Source: Hydrogenophilus thermoluteolus (GTDB lineage: Bacteria > Pseudomonadota > Gammaproteobacteria > Burkholderiales > Rhodocyclaceae). From it: a stretch of 64,000 bases of DNA. Shown here in pieces: positions 9,214 to 16,612 of this stretch (position 1 is its first letter; every line of letters starts with the position of its first letter). The stretch lies in assembly GCF_003574215.1 (NCBI RefSeq), contig NZ_AP018558.1, positions 2,131,501 through 2,195,500 of the forward strand. The letters are read 5' to 3'. The notes beneath the pieces were generated by a model. The model was not told where the DNA came from. It did not search any database and worked only from the letters and a program-made list of their open reading frames with translations. The position numbers were made by a program, and so were the translations under genes.

Positions 9214-9247
9214 GGCAGATTCAGAAAATTCGATCACGGAAAGGGAT

Positions 9248-9321
9248 TGGAGCGGGTGATGGGAATCGAACCCACGTTCTCAGCTTGGGAAGCTGATGTT
9301 CTACCATTGAACTACACCCGC
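9248..9321 (-). tRNA. tRNA-Gly(CCC)
   Basis: A 74-base cloverleaf with encoded CCA. Acceptor GCGGGTG pairs with CACCCGC. Anticodon stem TCAGC/GCTGA encloses loop TTCCCAA, giving anticodon CCC (complement of 9287-9289) with U33. The T-arm contains GGTTCGATTCC. It is a stand-alone unit with its own promoter and terminator. Confidence 0.95.
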
Positions 9322-9334
9322 TCGACGGCCGCAT

Positions 9335-9365
9335 ATTATAACCCAGTTTGCAAAAACTCTGTCAA
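9335..9365 (-). promoter_or_regulatory. Promoter of tRNA-Gly
   Basis: On the minus strand, perfect TTGACA (9365-9360) and perfect TATAAT (9340-9335) are separated by 19 bases. The hexamers are consensus and the spacer is slightly long. It ends 13 bases before the tRNA 5' end. Confidence 0.8.
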
Positions 9366-9423
9366 CAGCCGCTTCTTCTTTTGCGACATCGGAAAGGGGC
9401 GCCCACCGCCCTCATTCAGGACG

Positions 9424-9915
9424 TTATGCTGCAGTTTCGGGCAGAAGCCGCCGGTAGCGCCCGGCGAAATAGACGAGCGGTTCCCCGTCGAACCAGGCGT
9501 GGCGCACCACCCGCGCAAGGAAGAGGCGATGGTCCCCGCCGTCGTGTTCGGCGTAGGGCGCGAGTTCAAAATGCGCCAGCGCCGGTTCGATGAGCGGGAC
9601 GCCATGGGCACCGTCGCGCCACGTCGTCGCGGCAAACGCATCGACACCCGGCGTGGCGAACGCCGTCGATACCGACTCCTGGTCGGCACGCAAGAGCGAA
9701 ATCCCGTACCATTGCGCCTGTTGGAAAACAGAGAGCCGCCGCAGCCCCAACCCGAGGCTGAAGACCACGAGTGGCGGATCGAGCGAGACCGAATTGAACG
9801 AATTGATGGTGAGCCCCACCGGCGCCCCATCGCGGTCCCGCGCGGTCAGAATACCGATACCCGTAGCGAAACGTCCCAACGTGTCGCGCAACGCGCGCGA
9901 CGCTTGATCTAGCAT
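9424..9915 (-). CDS. Flavin reductase-like FMN-binding protein
   Basis: A 163-residue flavin reductase-domain protein (HpaC/NTAB type) that would reduce FMN or FAD with NAD(P)H for a partner oxygenase, or serve as a stand-alone reductase. The opening LGRFATGIGILTARDRDG, then GLTINSFNSVSLDPPLVVFSLG, is the flavin-phosphate binding core of this family; the C-terminal HRLFLARVVRHAWFDGEPLVYFAGRYRRL is also typical. No oxygenase is encoded nearby. The gene is divergent from mutY with only 12 bases between start codons, so each promoter must lie within the other gene. Family is certain; substrate and partner are unknown. Confidence 0.88.
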   Translation of the reverse strand: MLDQASRALRDTLGRFATGIGILTARDRDGAPVGLTINSFNSVSLDPPLVVFSLGLGLRRLSVFQQAQWYGISLLRADQESVSTAFATPGVDAFAATTWRDGAHGVPLIEPALAHFELAPYAEHDGGDHRLFLARVVRHAWFDGEPLVYFAGRYRRLLPETAA

Positions 9916-9927
9916 CGGGAGACCCCA

Positions 9928-10995
9928 TTGGCAAAAAAACGCGAGAAGGGTAAATCATTCCCACCACAATGGCAAGCACTTTGGGCCGAACGCCTGATCG
10001 CCTGGCACCGCGTCGCAGGGCGCCGTACCCTTCCGTGGCACACCCGCGACCCCTATCGTATTTGGCTCTCCGAAGTGATGCTCCAGCAGACGCAAGTACC
10101 CACCGTGATCCCTTATTACGAACGGTTCGTCGCGACGTGGCCCACGGTCGAAGCGCTTGCGGCAGCGCCGCTCGAAGCGGTGTTGGCGGCGTGGAGTGGA
10201 CTGGGGTATTACGCCCGCGCGCGAAACCTTCACCGCGCTGCGCAGCAGATCGTTCGCGCTTGGGGCGGCACATGGCCGCGTGATCCGGACGCTTGGGCGC
10301 AACTGCCGGGCGTGGGACGGTCGACTGCCGCGGCGATCTGCGCGTTCGCGTTCGGCACGCGCGCCGCGATCCTCGACGGCAACGTCGAGCGCGTGCTCGT
10401 CCGCCTCTTCGGGATCGCGACGCCACTGCCAGATACCGCAGTGAAGCGGCAATTGTGGCAGATCGCCGAAGCGCTGCTGCCAGAGTCACCCACGGCGATG
10501 CCGGAATACACCCAAGCACAGATGGACTTGGGCGCGCTCGTCTGCACCCGCGGCATTCCCAACTGCGCGTACTGCCCGGTCGCTCAGTGGTGCACCGCCT
10601 ATGCGGTGGGTATCGCCGCCGCGCTCCCACAGCGCAAAGCGCGTGCGCCGGTTCCGGAGATCGATTGGACATTGCGCGCCTACCGCTGCGGTACCCGTTA
10701 CTGGTGGGTACAGCGTCCCAACCAGGGGATCTGGGGCGGACTCTGGGCGCTACCGCACGCCGATGAGCCACCTCCGCCCGGTTCGTGGCAGCGCGCCAGT
10801 AGCGAAGCGTTGCCTGCGCATCGCCTCACGCACCGTCGGTTACGGATCACCATCGAAGAATGGACGACGCCGGCCCACCTCTGTTACGATTGCGAATCCT
10901 CCACGCAGGGGCGCTGGGCAACCGCGCGCGAAGCGTTGGCGTGGGGCCTGCCGCGTCCGTTGGCGGCGTGGGCGGAGACGCGCGCGGTGTCCTGA
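9928..10995 (+). CDS. mutY: Adenine DNA glycosylase MutY
   Basis: Base-excision repair enzyme that removes adenine mispaired with 8-oxoguanine, 355 residues. Catalytic residues are visible: E49 in WLSEVMLQQTQV and D150 in AAILDGNVERV after the helix-hairpin-helix LPGVGRSTAAAI. The 4Fe-4S ligands are C206, C213, C216 and C222 (C-x6-C-x2-C-x5-C). The C-terminal third is the NUDIX-like 8-oxoG recognition domain. The start is a TTG preceded by GGGAGA; there is no in-frame ATG before the catalytic region. Divergent from the flavin reductase 12 bases away. Confidence 0.96.
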   Translation: MAKKREKGKSFPPQWQALWAERLIAWHRVAGRRTLPWHTRDPYRIWLSEVMLQQTQVPTVIPYYERFVATWPTVEALAAAPLEAVLAAWSGLGYYARARNLHRAAQQIVRAWGGTWPRDPDAWAQLPGVGRSTAAAICAFAFGTRAAILDGNVERVLVRLFGIATPLPDTAVKRQLWQIAEALLPESPTAMPEYTQAQMDLGALVCTRGIPNCAYCPVAQWCTAYAVGIAAALPQRKARAPVPEIDWTLRAYRCGTRYWWVQRPNQGIWGGLWALPHADEPPPPGSWQRASSEALPAHRLTHRRLRITIEEWTTPAHLCYDCESSTQGRWATAREALAWGLPRPLAAWAETRAVS

Positions 10996-11034
10996 CGCCT
11001 GACCCAGCAGGCCTGACCCAGAAAGGAGCAGACG

Positions 11035-11715
11035 ATGGAACCCGGTTTTTGGCACGAACGCTGGCAAAAAGGAGAGATTGGTTTTCACCTCGACCGTTTC
11101 AACCCCAAGCTCCTCGCCTACTGGCCCCGGCTTGCCGTCCCGGTTGAGGCGACCGTCTTCGTTCCACTCTGCGGCAAAACCCTGGATATGTTGTGGTTGC
11201 GGGAGCAAGGCCACCGCGTGGTTGGGGTCGAATTGAGCCCAGTGGCCGTCAGTCAATTCTTCGAAGAGAACGACGCAACGCCCGAAGTCACCGCGTGCCC
11301 CCCACACGCCGCCTACACCACCGACGGGATTCGTCTCTATCTGGGCGACTATTTCGCCCTCACGCCGGAACAGGTGTGGCATTGGGGCCCGAAAGCGCCA
11401 GCGCACACCGCGATCTACGACCGTGCCGCACTGGTGGCGTTGCCGCCCGAGATGCGCCCCCGCTACGCGGCACAGTTGCGGAGTCTGGCCCGCCCGGGCA
11501 CGAAAATGCTTTTGGTCACGCTGGAATACCCGCAGGCGGAACGCGCCGGACCGCCGTTCAGCGTCCCGCCAGACGAAGTGTTTCGCCATTTCGCCGACGT
11601 GTCTTCGATCGAACATTGGTCCGACGACGACGTGCTCCCGGAACACCCCCACTGGCAGGCACGCGGCATTTCCTACCTGCGCGAACACGTCTTCGCGCTC
11701 ACCTGGCACCGCTGA
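11035..11715 (+). CDS. tpm: Thiopurine S-methyltransferase family protein
   Basis: SAM-dependent methyltransferase of 226 residues, cytoplasmic. The start MEPGFWHERWQKGEIGFH, the SAM-binding segment VFVPLCGKTLDMLWL and GHRVVGVELSPVAV are diagnostic of the bacterial TPMT family. Known members methylate thiopurines, and some methylate selenite or tellurite species to volatile products. A strong AAAGGAG ribosome site precedes the ATG. It lies 26 bases from the msrAB start and probably shares a transcript with mutY and msrAB. The natural substrate is unknown; a role in detoxifying chalcogen oxyanions or thiols would fit the sulfur-rich surroundings but is inference. Confidence 0.92.
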   Translation: MEPGFWHERWQKGEIGFHLDRFNPKLLAYWPRLAVPVEATVFVPLCGKTLDMLWLREQGHRVVGVELSPVAVSQFFEENDATPEVTACPPHAAYTTDGIRLYLGDYFALTPEQVWHWGPKAPAHTAIYDRAALVALPPEMRPRYAAQLRSLARPGTKMLLVTLEYPQAERAGPPFSVPPDEVFRHFADVSSIEHWSDDDVLPEHPHWQARGISYLREHVFALTWHR

Positions 11716-11741
11716 AACGAAACCGCGCGCAGGAGCTCACG

Positions 11742-12761
11742 ATGGCACAGGAAATCACCCTCTACTTCGGCATGGGCTGCTTCTGGGGCGCGCAACAGCG
11801 GTTGCGTGTTCTCCCCGGTGTGGTTGCCACCGAGGTCGGTTACGCCGGGGGGGACGATCCGAACCCCACCTACGAACGGGTTCTGGCGTTCGAGCGCGCG
11901 CTGCGCGCGGGAGTCGCCTCGGGCCGCAACCACGCCGAAGTGGTCAAGGTGGTATGGGAACCACCGCGCAGCGAGGCCGACCAGCTCGTTCCGCTGCTTG
12001 CGCAGCTCCTGGCCGCGTTCTGGGCAGGACACGACCCGACGCAGCGCGACCGGCAAGGCAACGACATCGGCAGCAACTACCGCAGCGCGCTCTATTACGA
12101 AGCGAACGACGACGCGGTTTGGCTGCTGCCGCTGCTTCTGGCCAGCCGCGCCGCGTACGCGTGGGCGTTGTGGCAGGCAGCGGGGGGCGCGCCCCGCTTT
12201 TCGGCGCCGACCACCGAGATCGCCCCGGTGCGCCACTACACCCCTGCGGAAAGCTACCATCAGGACTACCTGATCAAACACCCGGACGGTTACTGCGGTT
12301 TGGGGGGAACCGGTGTTCACCTACCCCCGTACCCCTGGACGCTACCGGGTGCCGAGTTACGCGCCTTCTGGGCCTGGCTGGGGCAAGCGGTACTATCCCC
12401 CGAAGCGTTCGCAATCGCGTTCGAACACGGTACAGAACGGCCGTTCACCGGTTGCCACCTCCACGAAAAACGCCCCGGACGGTTTTTCGATCCCCTCTCT
12501 GGTGCGCTGCTCTTTCGCTCCGCGACAAAATTCGAAAGCGGTAGCGGCTGGCCCAGCTTTTTCGCCGCGGAACCGGATGCGGTCACCGAGCACGAAGACC
12601 GCTCCTATGGGATGGTGCGCACCGAAGTACGCAGCCGCGCCACCGGCATCCATCTGGGCCACGTCTTTCCAGATGGCCCACCGCCGACGGGGCTGCGCTA
12701 CTGCATCAACGGCAATGTGCTCGCGTTCGCGCCGGGTGCCGAAGCCGAAGGGGCCGCTTGA
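11742..12761 (+). CDS. msrAB: MsrA-MsrB fusion, peptide-methionine sulfoxide reductase, MsrB half lacking zinc cysteines
   Basis: A 339-residue bifunctional repair enzyme reducing both S- and R-methionine sulfoxide in proteins. MsrA domain: catalytic C13 in GMGCFWGAQ, a YHQDYL substrate block and GYCGLGGTG. MsrB domain: FTGCHLHEKRPG, KFESGSGWPSFF, GIHLGHVFPDGP and catalytic C321 in RYCIN. Unusually, both CxxC zinc pairs of common MsrB proteins are missing (FDPLSGALLF and RSRATGIHLGH replace them), and the usual resolving Cys before GWPSF is Ser, so C-terminal recycling must differ. The start follows AGGAG. No signal peptide is visible, so it is cytoplasmic. The stop and the next start share TGATG. 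Confidence 0.92.
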   Translation: MAQEITLYFGMGCFWGAQQRLRVLPGVVATEVGYAGGDDPNPTYERVLAFERALRAGVASGRNHAEVVKVVWEPPRSEADQLVPLLAQLLAAFWAGHDPTQRDRQGNDIGSNYRSALYYEANDDAVWLLPLLLASRAAYAWALWQAAGGAPRFSAPTTEIAPVRHYTPAESYHQDYLIKHPDGYCGLGGTGVHLPPYPWTLPGAELRAFWAWLGQAVLSPEAFAIAFEHGTERPFTGCHLHEKRPGRFFDPLSGALLFRSATKFESGSGWPSFFAAEPDAVTEHEDRSYGMVRTEVRSRATGIHLGHVFPDGPPPTGLRYCINGNVLAFAPGAEAEGAA

Positions 12762-13948
12762 TGGCACAGCCTTCACCTACCCTCTTTGTGCTCATCATCG
12801 CGCTCGTTGCGCTTGGGCCGCTTTCGACCGACCTCTACCTTCCGGCGCTGCCCGCGCTCGTTGCCGACCTCGAAACCGACGTCGCCCACGGGCAGCTGAC
12901 ACTCACCGCGTACATGATCGGCTTTGCGTTCGGCCAGCTCGTCTACGGCCCCCTTTCCGACCGCTTCGGGCGCAAGCCGGTGATCCTCTCGGGCCTGGCG
13001 CTCTATGCGGCAGCATCGCTCGCCTGTGTCTGGACCGAAAACATCACCATGCTGCTCGCGGCACGGGTGGTCCAAGCCGTCGGCGCCTGTGTCGGCCCAG
13101 TGCTTGGGCGAACGATCGTGCGCGACGTCTATGGGCCGGTAGACGCGACGCGGATGCTCGCGCACGTCGGCTCGGCGATGGCGATCGCACCGATGGTCGC
13201 ACCGCTCATAGGCGGCGTGATCACCAGCCATTTCGCCTGGCGCGGCAATTTCGTCGCGCTTTTTTGCTACGCCGCGGTGACGCTCGTGGCGATCCTTTGG
13301 GCGTTACCGGAAACCAACGCCCACCGCGGCAAAGCGTCGTTCGGCTTTCTTCGCTCCTTTTCGGTGCTGTTGAGCGACCGGCGCTTTCGTTGGCTGCTGC
13401 TCTCGAACGCCTGCGGCTACGCGGCGCTCTTTGCGTTCATTTCCGGTTCGAGTTTCGTCTTCATCGGCATGTTCGGGTTCACGCCCGTGCAGATGGGGCT
13501 GGCATTCGCGGTGATGGTCACCGGCTTTTTCGCCGGTTCGGTCGCAAGCGCCCGCCTGTCACGCCGGCTGGGGGCGGAACGGTTGCTGCGGCTGGGTGGT
13601 TGGATCGGCTTGGGGGGTGGTAGTGCGATGGGGCTTTGGCTGTTGCTCGCGCCATCCCCGCTGGGCGTGATGCTCCCGATGTGGCTGTGCGGCGCTGCGG
13701 CCGGACTGTTGATGCCCAACGCAACCGGGTTGGCGCTCGCCCCCTATCCAAAGATCGCGGGCGCCGCGGCGTCCCTTTTGGGCTTTTCGCAGATGGGCAT
13801 CGCCGCGGTTGCCGGAACCCTGGTGGGGCATCTCCTGGGCGAAACCCCGTTGCCAATGGCAGCGGTGATCGCGATCGTGATGGCGATTTCGTGGTGGAGC
13901 ACCCAGCAAGCGGCGCCAGCAAATTGCCGGGGCGCGCCAACCTCCTGA
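12761..13948 (+). CDS. Bcr/CflA-type multidrug exporter (major facilitator superfamily)
   Basis: Inner-membrane drug:proton antiporter, 395 residues with twelve predicted helices. The signature LGPLSTDLYLPALPAL at the start of helix 1 and the loop GPLSDRFGRKPVI between helices 2 and 3 identify the DHA1 Bcr/CflA group. GRTIVRDVYG follows helix 4, as in homologues. The ATG at 12761 overlaps the msrAB stop (TGATG), suggesting translational coupling with the repair gene. The physiological substrate cannot be assigned; some relatives export bicyclomycin, chloramphenicol or cysteine. Confidence 0.9.
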   Translation: MAQPSPTLFVLIIALVALGPLSTDLYLPALPALVADLETDVAHGQLTLTAYMIGFAFGQLVYGPLSDRFGRKPVILSGLALYAAASLACVWTENITMLLAARVVQAVGACVGPVLGRTIVRDVYGPVDATRMLAHVGSAMAIAPMVAPLIGGVITSHFAWRGNFVALFCYAAVTLVAILWALPETNAHRGKASFGFLRSFSVLLSDRRFRWLLLSNACGYAALFAFISGSSFVFIGMFGFTPVQMGLAFAVMVTGFFAGSVASARLSRRLGAERLLRLGGWIGLGGGSAMGLWLLLAPSPLGVMLPMWLCGAAAGLLMPNATGLALAPYPKIAGAAASLLGFSQMGIAAVAGTLVGHLLGETPLPMAAVIAIVMAISWWSTQQAAPANCRGAPTS

Positions 13949-14001
13949 CGCGGTTGGCGGAAACCGCGAGTCCGTAGAAGAAAAAAGCGATGGCGCGTGA
14001 C

Positions 14002-14040
14002 TTGCAAAATAAATCGAAAATAACTAATATAAGTTTATAA
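14002..14040 (+). promoter_or_regulatory. Promoter and overlapping palindromic operator of the sulfur-envelope cluster
   Basis: TTGCAA (14002-14007), 17-base spacer, TAATAT (14025-14030). The -10 is overlapped by the inverted repeat TATAA-GT-TTATA (14028-14039), where a repressor would block RNA polymerase. The stretch 14005-14042 is strikingly AT-rich for this genome. A related sequence lies upstream of the second exported rhodanese (23540-23552). The regulator is not in the window; sulfide/persulfide sensors of the BigR/SqrR type use comparable AT-rich palindromes, which is only an analogy. Confidence 0.6.
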
Positions 14041-14069
14041 CAACATTGTCATCCAACAGGAGCAGGCCC

Positions 14070-14579
14070 ATGACGGAACGCACGCACGCACCTCGTCCGC
14101 TCTGGCACCCGCTGGTTGCGGGTATTGCGCTTGGCGTGACGCTGGTCTTCACCTTCTTACTGACCGGTAACGGCTTGGGCGCCAGCGGCGCCTTTGCCCG
14201 TACCGCGGCCTGGCTGGGCGGCGAAAGCGCGAAAACCAACGCCTACCTGAGCGCTTTCTGGCAAAGCGGTCACCCGTTGAACAATTGGATCGTCTGGGTC
14301 GTGGTGGGCGTTATCCTTGGCGCGTTGCTTTCCGCGATCAACAGCGGGCGGTTTCGCTGGAAACTGGAAGGTGCCGCAGCAATCGGTGCGGGCAAACGGA
14401 TCGCCACCGCATTCGTGGGTGGCGTGCTCGCGGGGTTCGGCTCCCGTGTTGCCGCGGGTTGCACGAGCGGCCTAGGGCTTTCGGGCGGTGCGACGCTCGC
14501 CGTTTCGGCGTTCGTGTTTCTTGCGTTCTTCTTCGTTACCGGAATCGTTGTGTCGCGGATAATGCCCAAAGGAGCCTGA
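14070..14579 (+). CDS. YeeE/YedE-family membrane protein, N-terminal half-transporter
   Basis: Inner-membrane protein of 169 residues with about four helices, belonging to the Sulf_transp (YeeE/YedE) family. The signature GSRVAAGCTSGLGLSGGA, with its conserved cysteine, matches the substrate-path motif seen in the thiosulfate transporter TsuA. The following gene encodes the complementary half, so the pair resembles two-component PmpA/PmpB-type transporters, which split what is one chain in TsuA. The start MTERTHAP was chosen because AACAGGAG precedes it. It is the first gene after the palindromic promoter. Function in uptake of thiosulfate or another sulfur species is inferred from family and context. 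Confidence 0.85.
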   Translation: MTERTHAPRPLWHPLVAGIALGVTLVFTFLLTGNGLGASGAFARTAAWLGGESAKTNAYLSAFWQSGHPLNNWIVWVVVGVILGALLSAINSGRFRWKLEGAAAIGAGKRIATAFVGGVLAGFGSRVAAGCTSGLGLSGGATLAVSAFVFLAFFFVTGIVVSRIMPKGA

Positions 14580-14582
14580 ACG

Positions 14583-15170
14583 ATGCCTTTTTACGATTAT
14601 TCGCTTGCCTCCGGGTTGCTTTGCGGCATTCTGTTCGGTTACATCCTAGAATCAGCGGGCTTTGGCAGCGCTTGTAAACTCACCGCGCAGTTTCGGTTCT
14701 CGGATTGGGCGGTGCTCAAAGTGATGTTCACCGCGATCGTCGTTGCGGCGATCGGGCTCTACGCGCTCAGCGCAACGGGCGTGATCGCGTACCCAGATAT
14801 CTACGTTCCGCCCGCCTACCTGGGCGGCGCCGCCATCGGTGGGCTTCTGATCGGCGCCGGATTCGCGGTAGGCGGCTACTGCCCCGGCACCGCCGCGAGC
14901 GCGTTCGGATCGGGTAGACTGGATGGCCTCGTCTTCATGATTGGCATGGTGGTGGGTGTCGGCCTCTTCGCCGCTGGCTACGATACTTTTGGGTCGTGGG
15001 TCACCCTTGGCGCGATTCAAACCAGCCGGTTACCCGAACTCCTTGGGATATCCGAGCCGGTGTTGCTCGCCCTCTTTGCGTTGCTGGCCGCGGTTATTTT
15101 CTGGCTTGGCTCCCGCGTGGAACGCAAGCTCGGTGGTGCGCTCACCGCAGAAGCGCTCGATGCGCGCTGA
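14583..15170 (+). CDS. YeeE/YedE-family membrane protein, C-terminal half-transporter
   Basis: A 195-residue inner-membrane protein with about five helices, starting 3 bases after the previous stop. It has the second set of family cysteines: ESAGFGSACKLTAQFRF and GGYCPGTAASAFGSGRLDG. In TsuA homologues such cysteines line the thiosulfate path. With the preceding gene it should form one transporter. It is followed 66 bases later by the cysteine-repeat protein and then by an exported rhodanese, so the transported species is probably a sulfane-sulfur compound handled in the periplasm. Transport direction and substrate are inferred. Confidence 0.85.
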   Translation: MPFYDYSLASGLLCGILFGYILESAGFGSACKLTAQFRFSDWAVLKVMFTAIVVAAIGLYALSATGVIAYPDIYVPPAYLGGAAIGGLLIGAGFAVGGYCPGTAASAFGSGRLDGLVFMIGMVVGVGLFAAGYDTFGSWVTLGAIQTSRLPELLGISEPVLLALFALLAAVIFWLGSRVERKLGGALTAEALDAR

Positions 15171-15236
15171 CGGGGTGCGCACCTATCTGGACCCATCGTC
15201 ACCCCCGCTTTCCCAGACACCTCAAAGGAGATGCCC

Positions 15237-15620
15237 ATGAAATTGCCCAAGATCGTTCGCCGTGTGGCCCCCGCGGTTGCGGTAGCGCTCGCCACCGCGG
15301 TCACTCCGCCCGTGACCAGTGCGCAGGGCAATCCGTGCGCGCCCGCACGCCGGAGTATGAACCCGTGTGCGGCAGGAAACCCCTGCGCCCCCAGACGCCG
15401 TGCAGCCAATCCCTGTACTGCGGGGAATCCGTGTGCCCCTGTCCGCCGCGGCGGCAATCCGTGCGCCGCGGGGAATCCCTGCGCGCCGGTGCGGCGCGGC
15501 AGCAACCCCTGCGCCGCGGGGAATCCGTGTGCTCCCGTGCGACGCAGCAGCAACCCCTGCGCGGCCGGGAACCCCTGTGCGCCGAAACGCCGTGCTGCCA
15601 ATCCGTGCGCAGCCAATTGA
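15237..15620 (+). CDS. Secreted cysteine/arginine NPC-repeat protein, unrecognised family
   Basis: A 127-residue protein with an export signal (basic start MKLPKIVRRV, hydrophobic AVAVALATAV, cleavage likely after VTSA, residue 29). The entire mature part is six tandem 16-residue units of pattern NPCAPxRRxx-NPCAxG from residue 32 to the end. It contains 12 cysteines, all in the tripeptide NPC, alternately 10 and 6 residues apart, plus 13 Arg and 1 Lys and no Asp or Glu. Start: AAGGAG is 6 bases before ATG 15237; ATG 15231 has no spacing. I do not recognise a characterised family. Position between a YeeE/YedE pair and a periplasmic rhodanese suggests a periplasmic sulfane-sulfur carrier or metal/anion-binding protein; this is inference. 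Confidence 0.85.
   Translation: MKLPKIVRRVAPAVAVALATAVTPPVTSAQGNPCAPARRSMNPCAAGNPCAPRRRAANPCTAGNPCAPVRRGGNPCAAGNPCAPVRRGSNPCAAGNPCAPVRRSSNPCAAGNPCAPKRRAANPCAAN
15330..15617 (+). repeat. Six in-frame 48-bp tandem repeats
   Basis: Exactly 288 bases, six units of 48, coding for the NPC repeats. Units diverge at third positions and at the residues around the RR pair, so the array is not newly copied. Unit structure: a 30-base half (NPCAPxRRxx) and an 18-base half (NPCAxG). Confidence 0.9.
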
Positions 15621-15649
15621 TCAAGCATAACCGAATAGGAGGAGTCATC

Positions 15650-16612
15650 ATGCGTGTTCGCTTCGTTTTGGCCGGTTTGCTCATCACCGGCACGGTTTCC
15701 GCTGCTGAACTCCCTGGCCCTGTCGTCACCGTCGACTGGCTTGCACAAAACCTCGATAGGGTGCAGGTCGTACAAGTCCATGCTCCGGACCTTTTCACCG
15801 CGCAACCGCAATACAAGAAAGACGAAAAAAGTGGCCAGACGAAATTGGTCGATGTCGGCGGTCACATTCCCGGCGCGCTGTTCGTCAATCCCAAAAAAAT
15901 GCGCACTGAGCGCCAAATCGGCGACTTGAAGGTGAAGTATCTACTGCCACCGGCTGCAGAATTCACGCAATTCGTCCAGGCCAATGGGATCCAAGCCGGC
16001 AAACCGATCGTGCTCGTGCCAACGGGGACTTCGCCTGCCGAATTCAACGACGCTGCCCGCCTCTATTGGCAGTTCAAGTACTACGGCGAAAAGGATATCG
16101 CGATCCTCGACGGTGGCCTCGCGGCATGGATCCAGGCGGGGCAGAAAGTGGAATCGACCCCGGTGAAAGCACAACCGGGTAATTGGCAACCACAAGGAGA
16201 GAACCCGTCGATTCTGGCCACCAGCGAGGACGTTGCGGCGGGCAAAGCGCAATTGGTCGATGCACGCCCAATCAGCATGGCGTTCGGCTACACCAAACGC
16301 GACTACGTCTACGATTACGGCCACATCGCCGGCGCCAAGGTCTTCCCGCCGGAACTGCACACGATCCAAAAAGGGATCGCGCACCATCTCTTGAGCGCCG
16401 AAACCTACACGAAAGTCTTCCAAGCGATGGGCATCGACCCGAAAGCGCCGTCGATCACCTACTGCAACAGCGGCCACCTCTCGTCGGGTCCGTGGTTCAT
16501 CCTGCACGAAGTGATGGGGAACCCGAACGTCGAACTCTATGATGGGTCGCTCCATCAATGGACGCTCGAGAAGCGCCCGCTCGTCTCGCTGATCCCGCAC
16601 GGATCGCGGTAA
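15650..16612 (+). CDS. Exported two-domain rhodanese (thiosulfate sulfurtransferase family)
   Basis: A 320-residue periplasmic sulfurtransferase with an N-terminal signal peptide (VLAGLLITGTVSA then AELPGP). Two rhodanese domains are visible. The first keeps DVGGHIPGALFVNP and LDGGLAAW but has no active-site cysteine (VPTGTSPAEF). The second carries the persulfide-forming cysteine C272 in TYCNSGHLSSGPW. The loop CNSGHLSS differs from the classical CRxGxR/T, which may shift substrate preference. A strong AGGAGGAG site precedes the start. It is the fourth gene after the palindromic promoter, 29 bases after the repeat protein, whose cysteines are obvious candidate partners (inference). Confidence 0.9.
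   Translation: MRVRFVLAGLLITGTVSAAELPGPVVTVDWLAQNLDRVQVVQVHAPDLFTAQPQYKKDEKSGQTKLVDVGGHIPGALFVNPKKMRTERQIGDLKVKYLLPPAAEFTQFVQANGIQAGKPIVLVPTGTSPAEFNDAARLYWQFKYYGEKDIAILDGGLAAWIQAGQKVESTPVKAQPGNWQPQGENPSILATSEDVAAGKAQLVDARPISMAFGYTKRDYVYDYGHIAGAKVFPPELHTIQKGIAHHLLSAETYTKVFQAMGIDPKAPSITYCNSGHLSSGPWFILHEVMGNPNVELYDGSLHQWTLEKRPLVSLIPHGSR

Noticed and set aside
13949..14069. Transposon end or integration scar suggested by the abrupt AT-rich stretch
   Set aside because: No flanking direct repeats, no transposase remnant, and the AT-rich bases form a properly spaced promoter and palindrome.
15330..15617. Regular 48-bp repeats taken as a CRISPR array
   Set aside because: The units are contiguous, with no unique spacers, and are fully in frame in a secreted protein gene with a good ribosome site; no cas genes are near.
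14996..15649. Long upstream extension of the exported rhodanese frame through the NPC-repeat gene
   Set aside because: The frame is open but reads through another gene; the ATG at 15650 has AGGAGGAG and starts a clear signal peptide.
16558..16612. Treating the overlap of the rhodanese and the His-rich gene as a frameshifted fusion
   Set aside because: Both proteins are complete by motif; the rhodanese has a normal stop and the overlap is short enough for an operon or a wrongly called start.
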